NCBI GenBank assembly: GCA_023105745.1
Contig: JALGQZ010000001.1
Location: forward strand, 58,857,437-58,921,436
Length of the DNA: 64,000 nucleotides
DNA from: Austropuccinia psidii
Lineage: Eukaryota; Basidiomycota; Pucciniomycetes; Pucciniales; Sphaerophragmiaceae
Direction: 5' to 3'
Below are positions 44,881 through 57,564 of this stretch, one piece after another. A program made the translations under genes and the position numbers. The first letter of the stretch is position 1. Every line of letters starts with the position of its first letter. Below the pieces are notes generated by a model. The model was not told where the DNA came from, searched no databases, and saw only the letters and a list, made by a program, of their open reading frames with translations.

Positions 44881-46952
44881 CTTCTTTGTATATGATGGTC
44901 ATATTCCCTCTATACTCCTGGATGGCTATTTGCCACCTCAGCATGTGTCTATTGGTAGTCTTCATATTCAGTAAAGCCTTCAAGGATGTGCAGTCGGTGA
45001 AGACTTCAAAGACTGCACCCTCCAAATAATAATGGAGTTTCCCTAGAGCCCATACTAAGCATAGAAATTCATTCTGGGTAGCCCCATACCTGGCTTCTGA
45101 ATTGTTCAGCTGCCTAGAGATGTAAAATATTACTCCCTCTCTTGGTTCACCATCCACAATTTGTCTTTGGTGAAAGGCTGCTCCTAAGCCTTGGCTACAT
45201 GCTGCATCTATGTATAACTTGACTGGTAGTTCAAAGTCAGGCAAGATGAGCACAGGTGCATTTGTGAGTTCATATTTGATCTTCTCATATGCATCCCTTC
45301 TTTCCTTGTTAAGTTCAAAAACTACATCTTTTGAAAATAGCATGTATAAACTACTAGCTATGTGGGCAAACCTTTTGATGTGGCTTCTATAGTAGCTAGC
45401 AAAACCAAGGAAATATTTCATCTCTTTGATGTTTCTTGGTACTGGATTTTGCAGTACTTCTGCTACTTTTCTCTTGGCAATTTCCAGACTAAGACCTGAG
45501 ACTTTATGTCCTAGAGCTAGTAGCTCTTGTTGGCCAAAATTGCACTTTTTGAGTGATATTCTCATATTTATAGTTGTGCATTTACTTAGTACTCTGTCTA
45601 TGTATTGCACATGGTCTTCCCATGTCTCTGAGTATATCATCAATATATACTACCATCCAGCCTTCCAATATTTCTTCTTGAAATATGGTGTCCATCATCC
45701 TTTGGAAGTGGGCTGGTGAATTCTTGATGCCAAATAGAATCCTGGTTTACTCATCCTTTCCCAAATGGCATATGATTCTGAGTATTTTCATGGAGTTTGG
45801 TTTAACTCCATTCTGGTGGAAGCCTTTCATACAATCCAATTTGGTTATGTATTTGGATTTTTCCAGTTTTTCTAATGCATGAGGTATCCTGGGTAGAGGG
45901 TACCTGTCAGCTTTAGTGTAGTTATTCAGAGCTCTGAAATCCCCACACAGCCTAGACTTGCCATCAGGCCAGGTGTTTAGGAAAGGGGTGGTAATTTCCA
46001 CTACTTAATTGTGTCCAATCTTTCTGATGACATCCATGTCCAGAGGTTCATTAATATGTTTTCCAATTTCCTTCCTGGTTTCCAGACTTTCTGGGTAAGG
46101 AGGTCTCCTGAGCATGGGTGGATAAGGTCTTTCAACATCCAGATATAGTTCTATATCATGGCCTCTTTTCTTTCCTAATGTTTCCTCACCAATGGAAAAT
46201 TCTGGTCTATTCTTTCTCAGCATCTTCAGTAAACTTAGTTTCTTTTTACTGGTGAGGGTAGTGCTAAACTGTCCCTCTCTGAATTCATTCTGTAGTTCTT
46301 CCAGTGGATCTTGGGCAGATACTTGGTATATATCAAGTGAAAATTTCTTTTCCTTGTTGGTACCAATTGTAATGTGCCTGTTTTTACTATTGTAAATGTC
46401 AATTCCATACATCCTCTGGTAATCTGTCCCCAGCAAGAACCCTTGGATGTGGGCATCATCAAGCACTACAAACTCTGGATTGAGTCTGTTATTACCCTTC
46501 CTGTGGGGTATAATTATCTCTTTGATAATTTTCCCAATGGAAGTCATCTTCCCTGAAGCACATTTGAAGTTCTTTGCCTTGGTGGGAAAGAGCTGTTTTT
46601 CCCAATTTGGGAAGTGGTTATCCAGATAATCTCTGGCCACTATGGAGCAGTGTGCTCCACTGTCAATGATCAATGGATGTTGATCATTGTCAATACAAAC
46701 AGTCATTTTTGTGGCTGCTCCATGTATGTATGCCATTCCTTTGGTTGGTGTAACCAGGAATGTTTGTGTATCTTGTGTGTGTTTGCACAAGTTTCTGTTG
46801 GCTGTATCTTGTGGCATGCCTGCTTCCAACTGTATTTCTTGGATTTCCAGTGGAGTTTCCTCTTGGTATTCCACTATTAATTCTTCTCTCGGGTCTTGCT
46901 CATCATCAGATTGTTCTCTGATGACATCACGCATAGAGTCTGAGTCAGAATC
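44881..46952 (-). pseudogene. B2 pol: protease, reverse transcriptase, RNase H
   Basis: Protease has LIIDSGAHCSIVARDYL and is intact. A long frame runs from 46934 to 46005, ending at TAA where B1 has GAA, then 46001-45747. A short deletion just after the YIDD box (near 45640) shifts the frame, and RNase H follows in 45643-44810 with [15 protein letters not shown]. Cleaner than C2 but more broken than B1. Confidence 0.88.
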
Positions 46953-47233
46953 CTATGTTGGGGATTCCTCCTCTGGGACTTTCTCAATGGCATAGATTTT
47001 TTTCTTTGCATTTGGAAAGTTGTTCGCATAGTGGTCTGTTGAACCACAGTTGTGACAAGAATTTTTCTTCTTTGCCACTTCTGCCACTCTTTCTCTGGGT
47101 TTGTCTTTAAACTCTACCCTGAAAGGTTGTTTCTCTTTGAAACCACTTCTTTTATATGGGGTTTACTTCCCTATATTAGTTCTTTGCCTTACATCTTGTA
47201 AGGTATTTGCTATGTCATCTTGAGTGCAATTGT
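46953..47233 (-). pseudogene. B2 gag C-terminus with broken zinc knuckle
   Basis: The complement reads KNSCHNCGSTDHYANNF: the fourth zinc ligand Cys is Phe (TGT to TTT, 47016-47018). TAG at 46953-46955 replaces GAG of B1. Gag and pol are in one frame here with TCA where B1 has its TAA, which shows that the family normally makes a continuous Gag-Pol. Confidence 0.88.
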
Positions 47234-49259
47234 TGTGAGCCTTTGAGATATGACCACATACCCAATAAGGTCACAAAAAAGACTCAGAATAATTATACCT
47301 TTAAGATAATTATACTAAAATTACTTAGAATAATTATACATTAAAAATAATTACTTAAAAATACAAAAAATACCATAAATTGGTACAAAACTTGGTTTAA
47401 CTTAAAAGCCAATGAATCAACATGTGAAATAAATTATACCATTGGATTCCCCATGGTAAAATACACATATACCATTTTTATGGCATATCAGTAAAGTCAA
47501 TATTTAATGAGTTATAAGGAATAATACCTTATAAAAGCCATAAAACCTTATTTATTTCAAGAACTAATGAAACAACATGTGAAATAAATTGCTCCATTGG
47601 ATTCCCCACGAAGTTCCACACATAAAACAATTAATAAGCTAATTTCCAAAGTTAATACTTAAAGAATTAACCTGAATATATGCACTTTTTTGGTCAATGC
47701 ATATATTCAAGGATCATAGCTAATATCTCTTAAACTATACAAGATAGAGTGACAAGCCAAAAATAAAGTTGCCACGTAATTACTGTAAGAACACAGATAT
47801 GAACTTTATTTTACAAATTATAAACAAGGTTAAAACCTATGATGAAATATTGATAAAAATCAACAGAGCTGTTGACCACTTTGTTGTGAAAGTGGTCCAG
47901 ACTTAAAAAAGCAGTATACAGTTGGATTCTACTAGTTCATTCGTGAAGAATAATGTAATTTTTATTATTAAATTCAGGGTATAACCCCCTGAAATCATGG
48001 TTTGAAGTTTAAAATATTGAATTTCAACAGAAAAGATGAGTTACAAGAAAAATCATCAAAATTAGAGTTTTGATGATGTAATGAAAAGCTCTTGGCAGAA
48101 TAATAAGACTATTTCAGGCTATCAGAACTCACTCTCTGAATTGCTGTAGCGTGTAAATCTTAAAAGGTATTAAGGGTCAAAGCTTGAGCTTAATTTGAGC
48201 AGTTATGATCACCCACTGTAACCTTAATTTAAGTTTAACAGTCTTATGAGTGATACAATTGGTGAATACTATTAGTTTATGATTAAAACTAATAAAATCC
48301 ACGAAATTTGGGGTTCTGCCCAGCCTCTGATGTCATCAGCTTGAGAGTTATAGTGATAACTCTAAATGATGGTGTAATAATGATGTAATATGGTTTGATC
48401 ATGATGTAATCATCTCCAAACCTCAAAATATTGATCAATTCCAGTGGATATGATCAGTACACGTCCACTAGAAGCCTGTTGGACTCTAGGAGGGAGGTAT
48501 TTACTATAAATAGAGCTCTTTTTACTCTATTTTCCCCTCAGACACATCAAAAACATTAAAACAATTAAATCAAAGGTAATTTCTTTATTATTTATATATA
48601 AAACTATTATATTATTAAAGACCAAAGGCCACCTTATTATAATCATCTATTTTGACGTGATTAAATCATTTGTTTAACTGTTTTTGTTAAAAATCTCTCT
48701 AAAACTCATTTCCACGTAAAAAATCAAGAATATTTGTAATTTCTCTATTTTTTATTGTAAATACAATTTGTACAAACTGTATTTATATTATTTGGCGTAA
48801 ATATTTCAAAATTATTATATTAAGTATTAAAAGTAGGTTATTTTCTCTTATTATAATAATTTTCTCTATTATTATTCTTTTTATAATTCTTTAATTAATA
48901 TAAATAGTATTTATATTAATTTATAACTTTAATATTAGTAATATTATTGTTATTAATTGTTTTTTATTAATAAAAAACAATTTTTCACGCCTTTATTATT
49001 TGTTGGTAACAATAATAAAGAGCTTTTAGATATATTAATTATTTTATATTAATATATTCATTTATTATATTATATTTTTATAATATAAATTATATTATTA
49101 TATTTATTTAATAATATAATTATTTTACGCCATAATAATAACAATTATTTATTATTATTATATTTTTTAATCTTATTTATTCAATTCATAAGGACATTCA
49201 GAGTACAATAAGTAATAAATTGGTAATTTTTACTTATTGTTTCATAGTCAAACCTTACA
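47234..49259 (+). mobile_element. F2: solo LTR of family F
   Basis: 2026 bp, TGTGAGCCTTTGAGATATG to CAAACCTTACA, flanked by ATTGT (47229-47233 and 49260-49264), inside B2 gag. TATA box at 48505-48513 and terminal hairpin at 49205-49240. No coding capacity. Confidence 0.93.
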
Positions 49260-50111
49260 ATTGTGGTTCCATCTGCATTTCACTGCATGCTCTAGCTCTC
49301 CTGGCATTTGTGTCGGGGGTTTGTGATTCCTGGTTGGAATGTTCATTTGAGGATCAATGGCTTTAAGTCTTTTAGAATGTCTGAGACACCACTCATAGGG
49401 ATCTTTGTCCACAAAGTATTTGTCATTTTCAAATGACATGGTCTTCTGCCATATCCAAGTACCATTGCGGTAATTTTGGATGATTTGACTCTTCCACCAT
49501 GGCCAGCTTCTTCTGCCATGGATTCCTTTCATTTCTGTGTACCATATACTAGCATGTACCTTAAATGCTGTATTGAGTCTAGCAGTAATTCAGTAGTCTG
49601 GAATGCTTGGTCCATCAATGAAGAGTCCAAGAATATAATCTATGAGATCCATATGATCATATTCTCTAGTTACAGAGAATTTGGGACAGCTTGAGGCCTC
49701 AGGAAGCTGTTTCAGGGCTTCCTTCTCTGAATAAGACATATTATCTACATCCTGGTATTGTGATGGAGATCTCGCCTTATTCATCAAAATGGCATCTGGT
49801 TTGATGTCATCTTGATGATATGGATTATCCATAACATGGCCTTGTGGTTGGGGCTTCATGTTATGGTAGACATCAAAAGGTTTGTTTATGTCTTGATCCA
49901 TACAATCCCTGTCCCTTTTTCTGTGGTGTTGTTCTTCAAATACTAGATTCAGTCTTTTGTTGGTTTCCTCAGAGGCTTTGCTCAATTGAGCATGTCCTTC
50001 TTGAACGCTTTTAACAATTTTGTCCATGGAGGCTGTCAATATCTTCATCCTCTCATGGCTTGCTTCAAGTTCTGAAAGCTTCTTTTGAATTTCCTCTTCA
50101 AATTGGGACAT
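49260..50111 (-). pseudogene. B2 gag N-terminal and capsid part
   Basis: Starts at ATG 50111 (MSQFEEEIQKKLSEL), with no stop in the coiled coil, unlike B1. It includes EASSCPKFSVTREYDHMDL and RRSWPWWKSQIIQNY and is cut by F2. One stop near 49590 (where B1 reads Trp-Ile) divides it. This copy supports ATG 22762 as the gag start in B1. Confidence 0.85.
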
Positions 50112-50229
50112 TGTTCACCACAGTGAATCACTGTTTAAGTTACTCTCAGGTGTAACATCATTATGTTCTGCCTGAGTGGGGGTAATATTTCTATTAGTGG
50201 GGCTACTGATTATAGAAGTATTTACAGCT

Positions 50230-51277
50230 ATTTCTGGCTCTTGTGTACTTCTTTCACCAAGTCCAACAGCTTCTGAATCATTGGGTCTGACTCTTTCTTC
50301 CTCTGGCTGAAGGTGGTCTTGTTTTTGCCCTTGTATCCTTGTCTTCTCCTGCAAACTTCCTGGGATTGTGAAGAATGGTGACTCTTGGCCACTGACCTGT
50401 TGGTTTCTGAATGGTGTTAAGCTACTGGAGAGCTGATTTGGCCTGCCCCTTGTGAGCCTGAAAGAATCAGAGTATTCCCTGTCTGAGTCAGCTGTTCTTC
50501 TATACCTTGGATAGTGGCTTGATTCTCCCTTATCCTGTTTTCCCTCACCTGCAGGAGTCTGAACTACCTGGTGGGATTCCAACCTTTGGTGCTTATCATA
50601 AGGTCTCTGAAGTCTATCTCTTTGAGACAAATCTTCTGGAAGCTTGCTCCAAGCTCTGCCCAGTGGGATGCCACCTTGAACCTCTTGTTGTCCATGCTCC
50701 AATAAAATAAATCTTTGAGGAGTTGGTGGAGCTGAAGAACTTGATCCATATCTTTCCAGTCCTCTGGTTTGAGGCTCCTGTTGAATTGGAAAGTGAATGG
50801 CAGAGTGGGTAAGATTTCTCTCAGTGTCTTGCCAACCACCACTGTGTCCAAGGTGTCCTCTTCCAGGTCTTCTGGTTCTGGACAAGCCTTCTCTGTCCTC
50901 TGGTTGGTTCCTTTGGAAGCCAAGGCTTCTGAGGTGCACAGGTGACATATCAGTGTTTGCAAGCAGTCAAAAACTTTATTTTCTTAGGGTATTTATCTTT
51001 GACTGTGCTTTGTACAAATATTTTGTCTGCTGATTTTGGCAATTTACCTTTAGAGGTTACAACTGGGTTAACTATGGTAATTTTCCCTGTACAAGTGGTT
51101 AAGGTTGGTTTACCTTGTACTGAAGCAGGGTTTCATGGTTTTCTATTCTTCTGAGTGGCAATGGGTGTCCACTTCTTTGCTGTAATCAGACCTTCACTAT
51201 GCCTCTTTCCTTTTCCCTTGCTGCCCTCCGGTTCTGAGGGTGTGACTGGGTTTCTAGTGCGATGTAGTTTCCTTCCA
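50230..51277 (-). pseudogene. B2 ORF1
   Basis: Counterpart of B1 ORF1: exon 1 from 51277, intron 50996-50929 with a mutated donor, exon 2 from 50928 to the stop at 50230-50232 (tail LVKEVHKSQK). Exon 2 keeps MDQVLQLHQLLKDLFYWSM and ASHWAELGASFQKICLKEID. Lesions are a stop at 50561-50563 (CAG to TAG), another further on, and a deletion in exon 1. Differences from B1 in this frame are mostly conservative (Met/Leu, Arg/Lys, Val/Ile). Confidence 0.6.
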
Positions 51278-51848
51278 CTGAATCAAACAGGAAAAGAGGG
51301 CTTAATGTCAGTTAAGACTTCTTAAGATGCTGTTTGCATGTCTGAGAATGGCCTCTGGGCTTGTATGTTACTAAAATATACCCTTGTAGAATGACAGTGT
51401 AATTGAATTAACAATTTCTTGTCAAAAGTACAGCTTACAGATATCTGGTACACTGTTTGTATGCCAGTATCTCACAGAATAACTTGTAATTAGAAAGTAT
51501 AATCTAATAGAAGTGGTATGTAAGAGGGTAATTGAATCAGAAATACACCCAACCATGCCTCAACTGTTGGTTTACAGTAAGAGGTGTCCTTATTTAATTA
51601 AAAAAAGGACTTTTTTACTGGCTTAAAGTGCTTTTATATGCAAAACACACCAAAAATATAGGTTCTGTGGTTATTAAATTATAATCAACCACACAACAAT
51701 ATGAATAAAAAAAGAAAAATATTAGTGGTATATAACATATACCACTGAAATATAAAAGCAATTGTTTTTTTATATATTTATAAAAAAATTATGCCTAAAA
51801 AAATAAAACAATGTGTCATAATATAAGAAAATAATTCAAAAAACTCAC
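51278..51848 (-). other. Predicted leader intron of B2 (571 nt)
   Basis: The complement of 51848-51843 is GTGAGT, preceded by A. Acceptor TTTGATTCAG ends at 51278, followed by TGGAAGG. Branch CTGAC (complement 51311-51307). Splicing would again build ATG GAA. Confidence 0.68.
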
Positions 51849-51893
51849 TTGTATGGTCTAAAAAGGTCAAAAAACACAGCCAAGCCCCCAAAA

Positions 51894-52883
51894 TGTCAGG
51901 ATGAGTCTATGATAAAGAAGTAATAGGGTTATTTGAAACTTTAAATATGACTGTGACACGGATAAAAAGTATTAAAGAAGGTTTAATTATAGATCAAAAA
52001 GGCTTTACTAATAGGAATTAGTGGTGGTGAGCACTGTTGAAAGCCCTGGGTGCAGCTTTATCTGTTGGGTTACAATAATAGAAGACTACAATACTAAAGT
52101 TTATAGTATAACCTGATTATTTTCCAAGAGTATACCTGTTTTTGACAGTTGTACTACATAGGAGTTCAAGAGCATGATGGGGACTCCTTTTCTGGCAGTT
52201 AAAAGGCCTCCTTTTATCCTGAAATGGGGTGGAAAGGCTGCTGGACATTTTCACATAGAGGAAATGAAGATTTTTCACTCTCCAGGACAGGCTTGTGGTT
52301 TTCAAAAGGCCTGTATAGTCTGTATTGGGTGCAGATGTGGTTTTGAAATCACATCTGGGCAGTTTTCAATACAGGGTGAAAACTTTCATCTGGGGACCAC
52401 ACAGCCTGATTCTGACGTGTATGACGCATAGAATGCTGTACAGAACCTGTATGGGACCCCAGTCTTGAATGAGCTATGAGGTATTGAAGTAAAAACAAGC
52501 TTTTTTGTGTGTTTGACACATCATAATCATGGTTGTGGGATATTATCCCATGGTAAGGCTGTATTGACCAAACTGTGGGATTTTGACCTTAAAACAGCCA
52601 TAGCATTGTCAGTTTTTGTTATATCAACCTCAGAATTTGGTCAGTGTGTAGCCCTGTATGTGTTCTACACAATGGTACCTCATTTGAGATGGTTATCATT
52701 AAATATGGCAACGTTATGCCATGTACAAGATTTCTGTACATATGCGTGTTTTAGGCAAAAAGCTGTATTGGGCTTGTTTTCCCTTATAACTTTTGTTCTA
52801 GATGAGGTATGTGGAAATTAATGGCACCATCAGATAGGCCGTATTTTGCTCTTTCCAAAAAGACCCCACTTTAGGTATCTCAC
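51894..52883 (-). repeat. B2 5' LTR, first part
   Basis: Antisense, starts TGTCAGGATGAG next to the primer-site complement. Interrupted by F3 with target duplication CTCAC (52879-52883 and 58659-58663). Confidence 0.92.
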
Positions 52884-53646
52884 TGTGAGCCTTTGAGTTA
52901 TGACCTCATATCCAAAAAGGTCACAGCAAACTTTCTGTAATAATTATACTTATGATAATTATCTCAAAAATTAGTAAAATACCAGAAATAAGTACAAAAT
53001 CTGAAGTAACTCAGAATCTAATGAATAAGAATTTGAAATAAATTACACCATTAGATTCCTCATGGTAAAATACCCATATGTTGTTTTTATGGCATATATG
53101 AAAGGTCAATAATTACTGAAGTATAAGTAATAATATCTTAAAAAAGGTACAAAACCTCAGTTATCTTAGAAACCAATGAAACAACATGTGAAATAAAATG
53201 TACCATTGGATTATCCATAAGCACCTACACATAAAAAAATTATAAAGCTAATCTCTGAAGTTACTACTGTGGTATTCCATACCATTTTTTTCACCAGGCT
53301 CAAGCTCCTAGTACCCCATAACAGCAGTAACTCCAGCCTACAGGCAGACTTACACTCAAATTTTAAACCAAAAGGTCAATTTTACAGCAAGAAGCTGGAT
53401 TTAACTCATAAAACCATGGCACAGGCACCAAAGGGCAGTGTATGTGTTTAAATAAATTATTCAATTTCCTTATGTATATGTAAAAATCAAGTTACATATA
53501 GTAAACTAGTTACAACAAATAAGGTACCACCCTTTAAGTTACACACCCCACCCAGCTTTACACCCCGTTATAGCCACAGTATTCATGCAGCAAGAAAAGG
53601 ACACCTGCATGAATTACACTCCAACCTAGCACTCAACATAGAAAAG

Positions 53647-54299
53647 TCACATGATGCAAAGCTCAACTCCATGGAATTCCTGCAATTCATTTACAACACA
53701 GCCATAGGAGTACCTTATCTTCTATCCACAGTATCCCCACTTGAAACCTTAAAAACAGAATCAAAATTATTTACACAACTCATCACCTCATGCAAACCAA
53801 AGCTAGTTATAACAAGCTGCATGCAGTACACAATTTTTTAATTAAATCTCAACCACATGACTATGCACAGCATGTGTCAAACTCAAAAATCACATAATCT
53901 CAGAAAAACAGTAAATTAATCAGTGCAAGAATTATCACCTGACCTCATTTTAAAGCTCAAAAAGAAGAAAAACAACCATGAAACCTGCATAAATCACACA
54001 GCCACATCTACCAATCCTAAAATATGACATATGCAAAGGAATTACAAGGTCATCATGTGATACTGAATCCACCAACAGAATATCATGTGACAGAAAAGAG
54101 GCTGTGCACAACAAAAATCCCCAGCCAGCATTGAATCACCTCATTCATGCAAGGAAAATTCAAGAATATCACATCATAATTAATTCACCAAAAGACAATC
54201 ATGTGATGAATGGAGGCTGTGCAGAGAAAAAATTATCACCAAACCGTAAATCACCTGACCCATGCAAGAAAGGTCCTCACCAAAAATGGAGTCACATGA
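53647..54299 (+). promoter_or_regulatory. Cluster of TCACATGA/TCATGTGA octamers in G
   Basis: Exact octamers at 53647-53654, 54053-54060, 54083-54090, 54199-54206 and 54292-54299, with a seven-base match at 53854-53860. All lie upstream of the TATA box. The octamer is an E-box with the flanks preferred by several basic helix-loop-helix regulators. Confidence 0.55.
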
Positions 54300-54366
54300 T
54301 GAAATCAAGAGGAATTAAAGTGGAAAAAGACAGCTCCCATGGAGGGCCCCCTGGGCTCCCAAAAGG

Positions 54367-54375
54367 TATAAATAG
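54367..54375 (+). promoter_or_regulatory. TATA box of G
   Basis: TATAAATAG followed by AGGGGCTCTCTCCCCCC. It lies about 70 bp after the last octamer and about 880 bp before the end of the element, a layout expected for an LTR promoter. Confidence 0.6.
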
Positions 54376-54502
54376 AGGGGCTCTCTCCCCCCAAATTTCA
54401 AAATCCCCCTCATTCAAATTATATCCCCTGCACATTGCAAGAACAGGAATAATTCATCCCTCGCCTGGGAGGTAGTCCAGTATATTATGGTAAATTTACT
54501 TG

Positions 54503-54566
54503 CCCAGTAGCTAAGCTCAGTGGAAGTATAATGTTGAATATTACCCAGTAGCTAAGCTCAGTGGAA
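54503..54566 (+). repeat. Direct repeat in G, 41-bp period
   Basis: CCCAGTAGCTAAGCTCAG with trailing TGGAA at 54503-54525 and 54544-54566. A weaker third copy (CCAGTACCCAAG) starts near 54598. Confidence 0.8.
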
Positions 54567-55736
54567 TCTTATTTTTTTAAATGAAAATGAAAATTATCCA
54601 GTACCCAAGATTAGGGTTACTACTATATTAAAAAAATTCACCTAGTAAAATTAACACCTTTTATCAAGATTTAAAATTAACTTACCCCTTTAAAAATCAA
54701 ATATCAAAGAATCTTACCTCTTAAACTTAACAAGTTAAATTTTATCTTATTATTAACCACTCTTCCAAAAAAAAACCTTTAAAAATTATTTTACTGTATT
54801 ATAACTTTAACTTAACAAAATTACCTTTATCAAACTCATCAAATTTTCCAGAAAACCATAAATAACCCAGCTTACCAAGAATTTATCACCAAGAAGAAAC
54901 CACTCACCTCAATTTAACCAAAAAAAAATATCAAAATTAAACAGACAAGTATTTCATTAAAATCTCAAATTACCAAGATTACTAACATTATTTTTCATAT
55001 TATTTATTGAATAGGTCTGATCTGAGACTTCTGAATTTTGTCTTCTGCAGTTTTAAAGCCACTTACTAATTTTATTTTGGTTTGTGAGCTCCAAGGAAGA
55101 TTTTGTTCAGTATTTTAGGAGGGGCAGGAAATGCACCCTTTCCACCCTTGGTTACAGGAGTTATTAGCAATTCAAAGCTAGTTACCTGTGACTTCCCCCT
55201 CCAGGTACTGCCTCATTGTAATCCCACACAAGAGGAGTTCCCACACTACTTAAGGAATTAAGCTGAATATATGCACTTTTTGGGTCAATGCATATATTCA
55301 TGGTTTTTAGCTAATATCTCTTGAAATATACAAGATAGAAAGATAAACCAAACAAAATTACCACTTAATTACTGTAGTAATACAGATATGAACTTTATTT
55401 CACAAGTTCTAAACAAGGTTAAGACTTGTAATGGATTATTGAATAAAATAAATAGAGCTGTTGACCACTTTGTTGTAACAGTGGTCCAAACTTAAAAAAA
55501 GTGGACAGTCAGATTCTACTAGCTCATATGTGAAGAATGATGTAGTTATTTTCATAATATTCAAGGTATAACCTCTTGAAATCAGGGTTTGAAGTTTAAA
55601 ATACTGAATTTCAACAGAAAGGATGAGGTAGAAGAAAAATCATCAAAAATAGATTTTTGGTTTTTTAATGAAATTCTCTTGGCATTTTAATAAGAACACG
55701 CCAAGATACCAGAATCCACTCTAAGAATAGCTGTAG

Positions 55737-57564
55737 TGTGAGCCTTAGAGGTAATTTCATATACCCAAAAGACCACAAATACAAAATTAACATATAAATA
55801 TAAATAAAATAAATTTATTTATATTATTAAAATGAGAATCAAAATATAAATATAAAATTATATTCAAAATAAAAAATTTAATTACAATTTCAAAATAAAA
55901 TTACATTAAATTTTGGAATTATAAAATTACATTTATACTTGGAAAAATTAAGTAAAAATGAAATTTTAACAAAATTGTAAAAAAAATAAATAAATTTGGA
56001 AAAAAGTTAAATAAAAATTATTATACCTTTTTATCCAGTAAATAAACATATAAAAATTATTTCACCATTGGATTCCTCATAAAAAATCAGGTGGGGTCAC
56101 CTCTGAGTGAAATTCTTGTAACTCAACTCTAAATAAGCTTAAATTAAGTTTTTAGTATTTTCAATACAAAAGTTGAAAATCCTCAAAACTTTAATTTAAT
56201 TCACACAAAATGTGGTGTTAACCATCAATTTTTGTGTTAAAATTGAGGTGTTGTGTTTAGTTTAGAAGTTATGGGTAATTGAAGTATTTTCAATTGAATT
56301 CAATTGAAATGTCAAAATGTGCGTGTGTATTACATAAGTGAACTTTGATTTACATATGAGGTATCAATTATTACTGTATTTTACTGTACAATTCACTTGA
56401 ATTACATATTTAAATTATAAGTATAATACATGATGAGGAATTAAAGGAAAAAATAAATTGGAAAGATTAAATTTGGGGGGGGAAAGGAACTTCAGCTCTA
56501 AGGGGGAGCTAGACCCCCAAAATCCTTGCTGACAGGCGTGGGATGTCAAAATTCATGCAAACGTTCATCACTTTTGGCCTGGAATTGAGTTACAGGGTCT
56601 GTGGACTCAATTGATGATGACGGTTTGATACCAACTGGGGTAGTTTTAGATGTTGCCAAGAGGGTAAAACTACCCTTAAGATAAAACAACTATAGTAAAA
56701 AGGGTTTTAACTGGTTTCTACGCCTCTTACACACATTCTGACGTGTTTTCAAGGCTCTAGGTCAGGTATTGCTAGAGTAATGGCTGATTTAAGGGTCTAA
56801 AATGGCTAAAAATGGCTTAAACCAGCCCTTTTTGGTCTAAAACCAGGGTTCAATGATTCCATAATTGGCTTTTCTGCTGTCAGACTGTTTTTCACGACTG
56901 ACAAGAGTAAATTTTACTTTTGGAGTAAGAGAATTGATGGCTATAAAAGAATGTCTTCTTTGCCCCACTTTTCTCTTCATGTTAGAATCTTTTCCTTTTA
57001 TAATTAGTTTAAACATTGTTAAAACAATCAATAAAAGATTCCAACAACCTTTTTTAAATCATTTTAAACCTTTTATGCACGTGAAAAAATCATTATAATC
57101 ATTTTTTGTAACTCTTATAATCATTTTTACCCCTGAACCACCCCAAAAGTGAATTAAAGCATCTTTCATCACTGTAAACTTTGTCACTTTGTTTCCAAAT
57201 TCACTCTGGTCACTTTTGGGCGTGTTTTCTCTTTAATATTCTTTTTAAAGACTTTGTTCTTTAATCAATTGCCTGTAGTTCTTTGCTCAATTAATTCCAA
57301 TTGAAATTTCTCTTGAAGAAATTTCTTTTGTAGCCTTAAATATCTCTTGTAGAGTATTTTTGGATAAATTCTTATTGTTGGTAAAACAATAAATCTTTAT
57401 AATATTATTTTTTTATACGAATAAAGTTATAAACAATAAAATTGGCGTGTTTTCTCTTAAAAATAATATTTCTTACTATTTTTAATTGATTTTTACCTTA
57501 AACAAATTTTGAGGACAGGAAAAGTACTTGATGTTTAATCAAAGTTTCATATCCACACCTTACA
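55737..57564 (+). mobile_element. A2: solo LTR of family A
   Basis: 1828 bp, TGTGAGCCTTAGAGG to CACACCTTACA, flanked by TGTAG (55732-55736 and 57565-57569), inside F3. Keeps the 22-bp palindrome near 56289. No internal region. Confidence 0.94.

Larger units (their letters stand above)
53268..55244 (+). mobile_element. G: probable solo LTR of a separate family
   Basis: Begins TGTGGTATTCC and ends GAGTTCCCAC(A), flanked by ACTAC (53263-53267 and 55245-55249); a 4-bp CTAC reading with a CA end is also possible. Its 1977 bp hold a TATA box, a cluster of TCACATGA octamers upstream of it, and a 41-bp-period repeat, but no convincing gene. The start and the complement of the end share TGTGG, so a non-autonomous DNA element cannot be excluded. 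Confidence 0.7.

Noticed and set aside
54104..54475. 123-codon frame inside element G as a gene
   Set aside because: It spans the octamer cluster and the TATA box and is composed of repeated short motifs, so it is better read as promoter sequence.
53268..55245. G as a DNA transposon with terminal inverted repeats
   Set aside because: Only TGTGG is shared by the two ends. TATA box, size and TG start fit an LTR better, but this is not settled.
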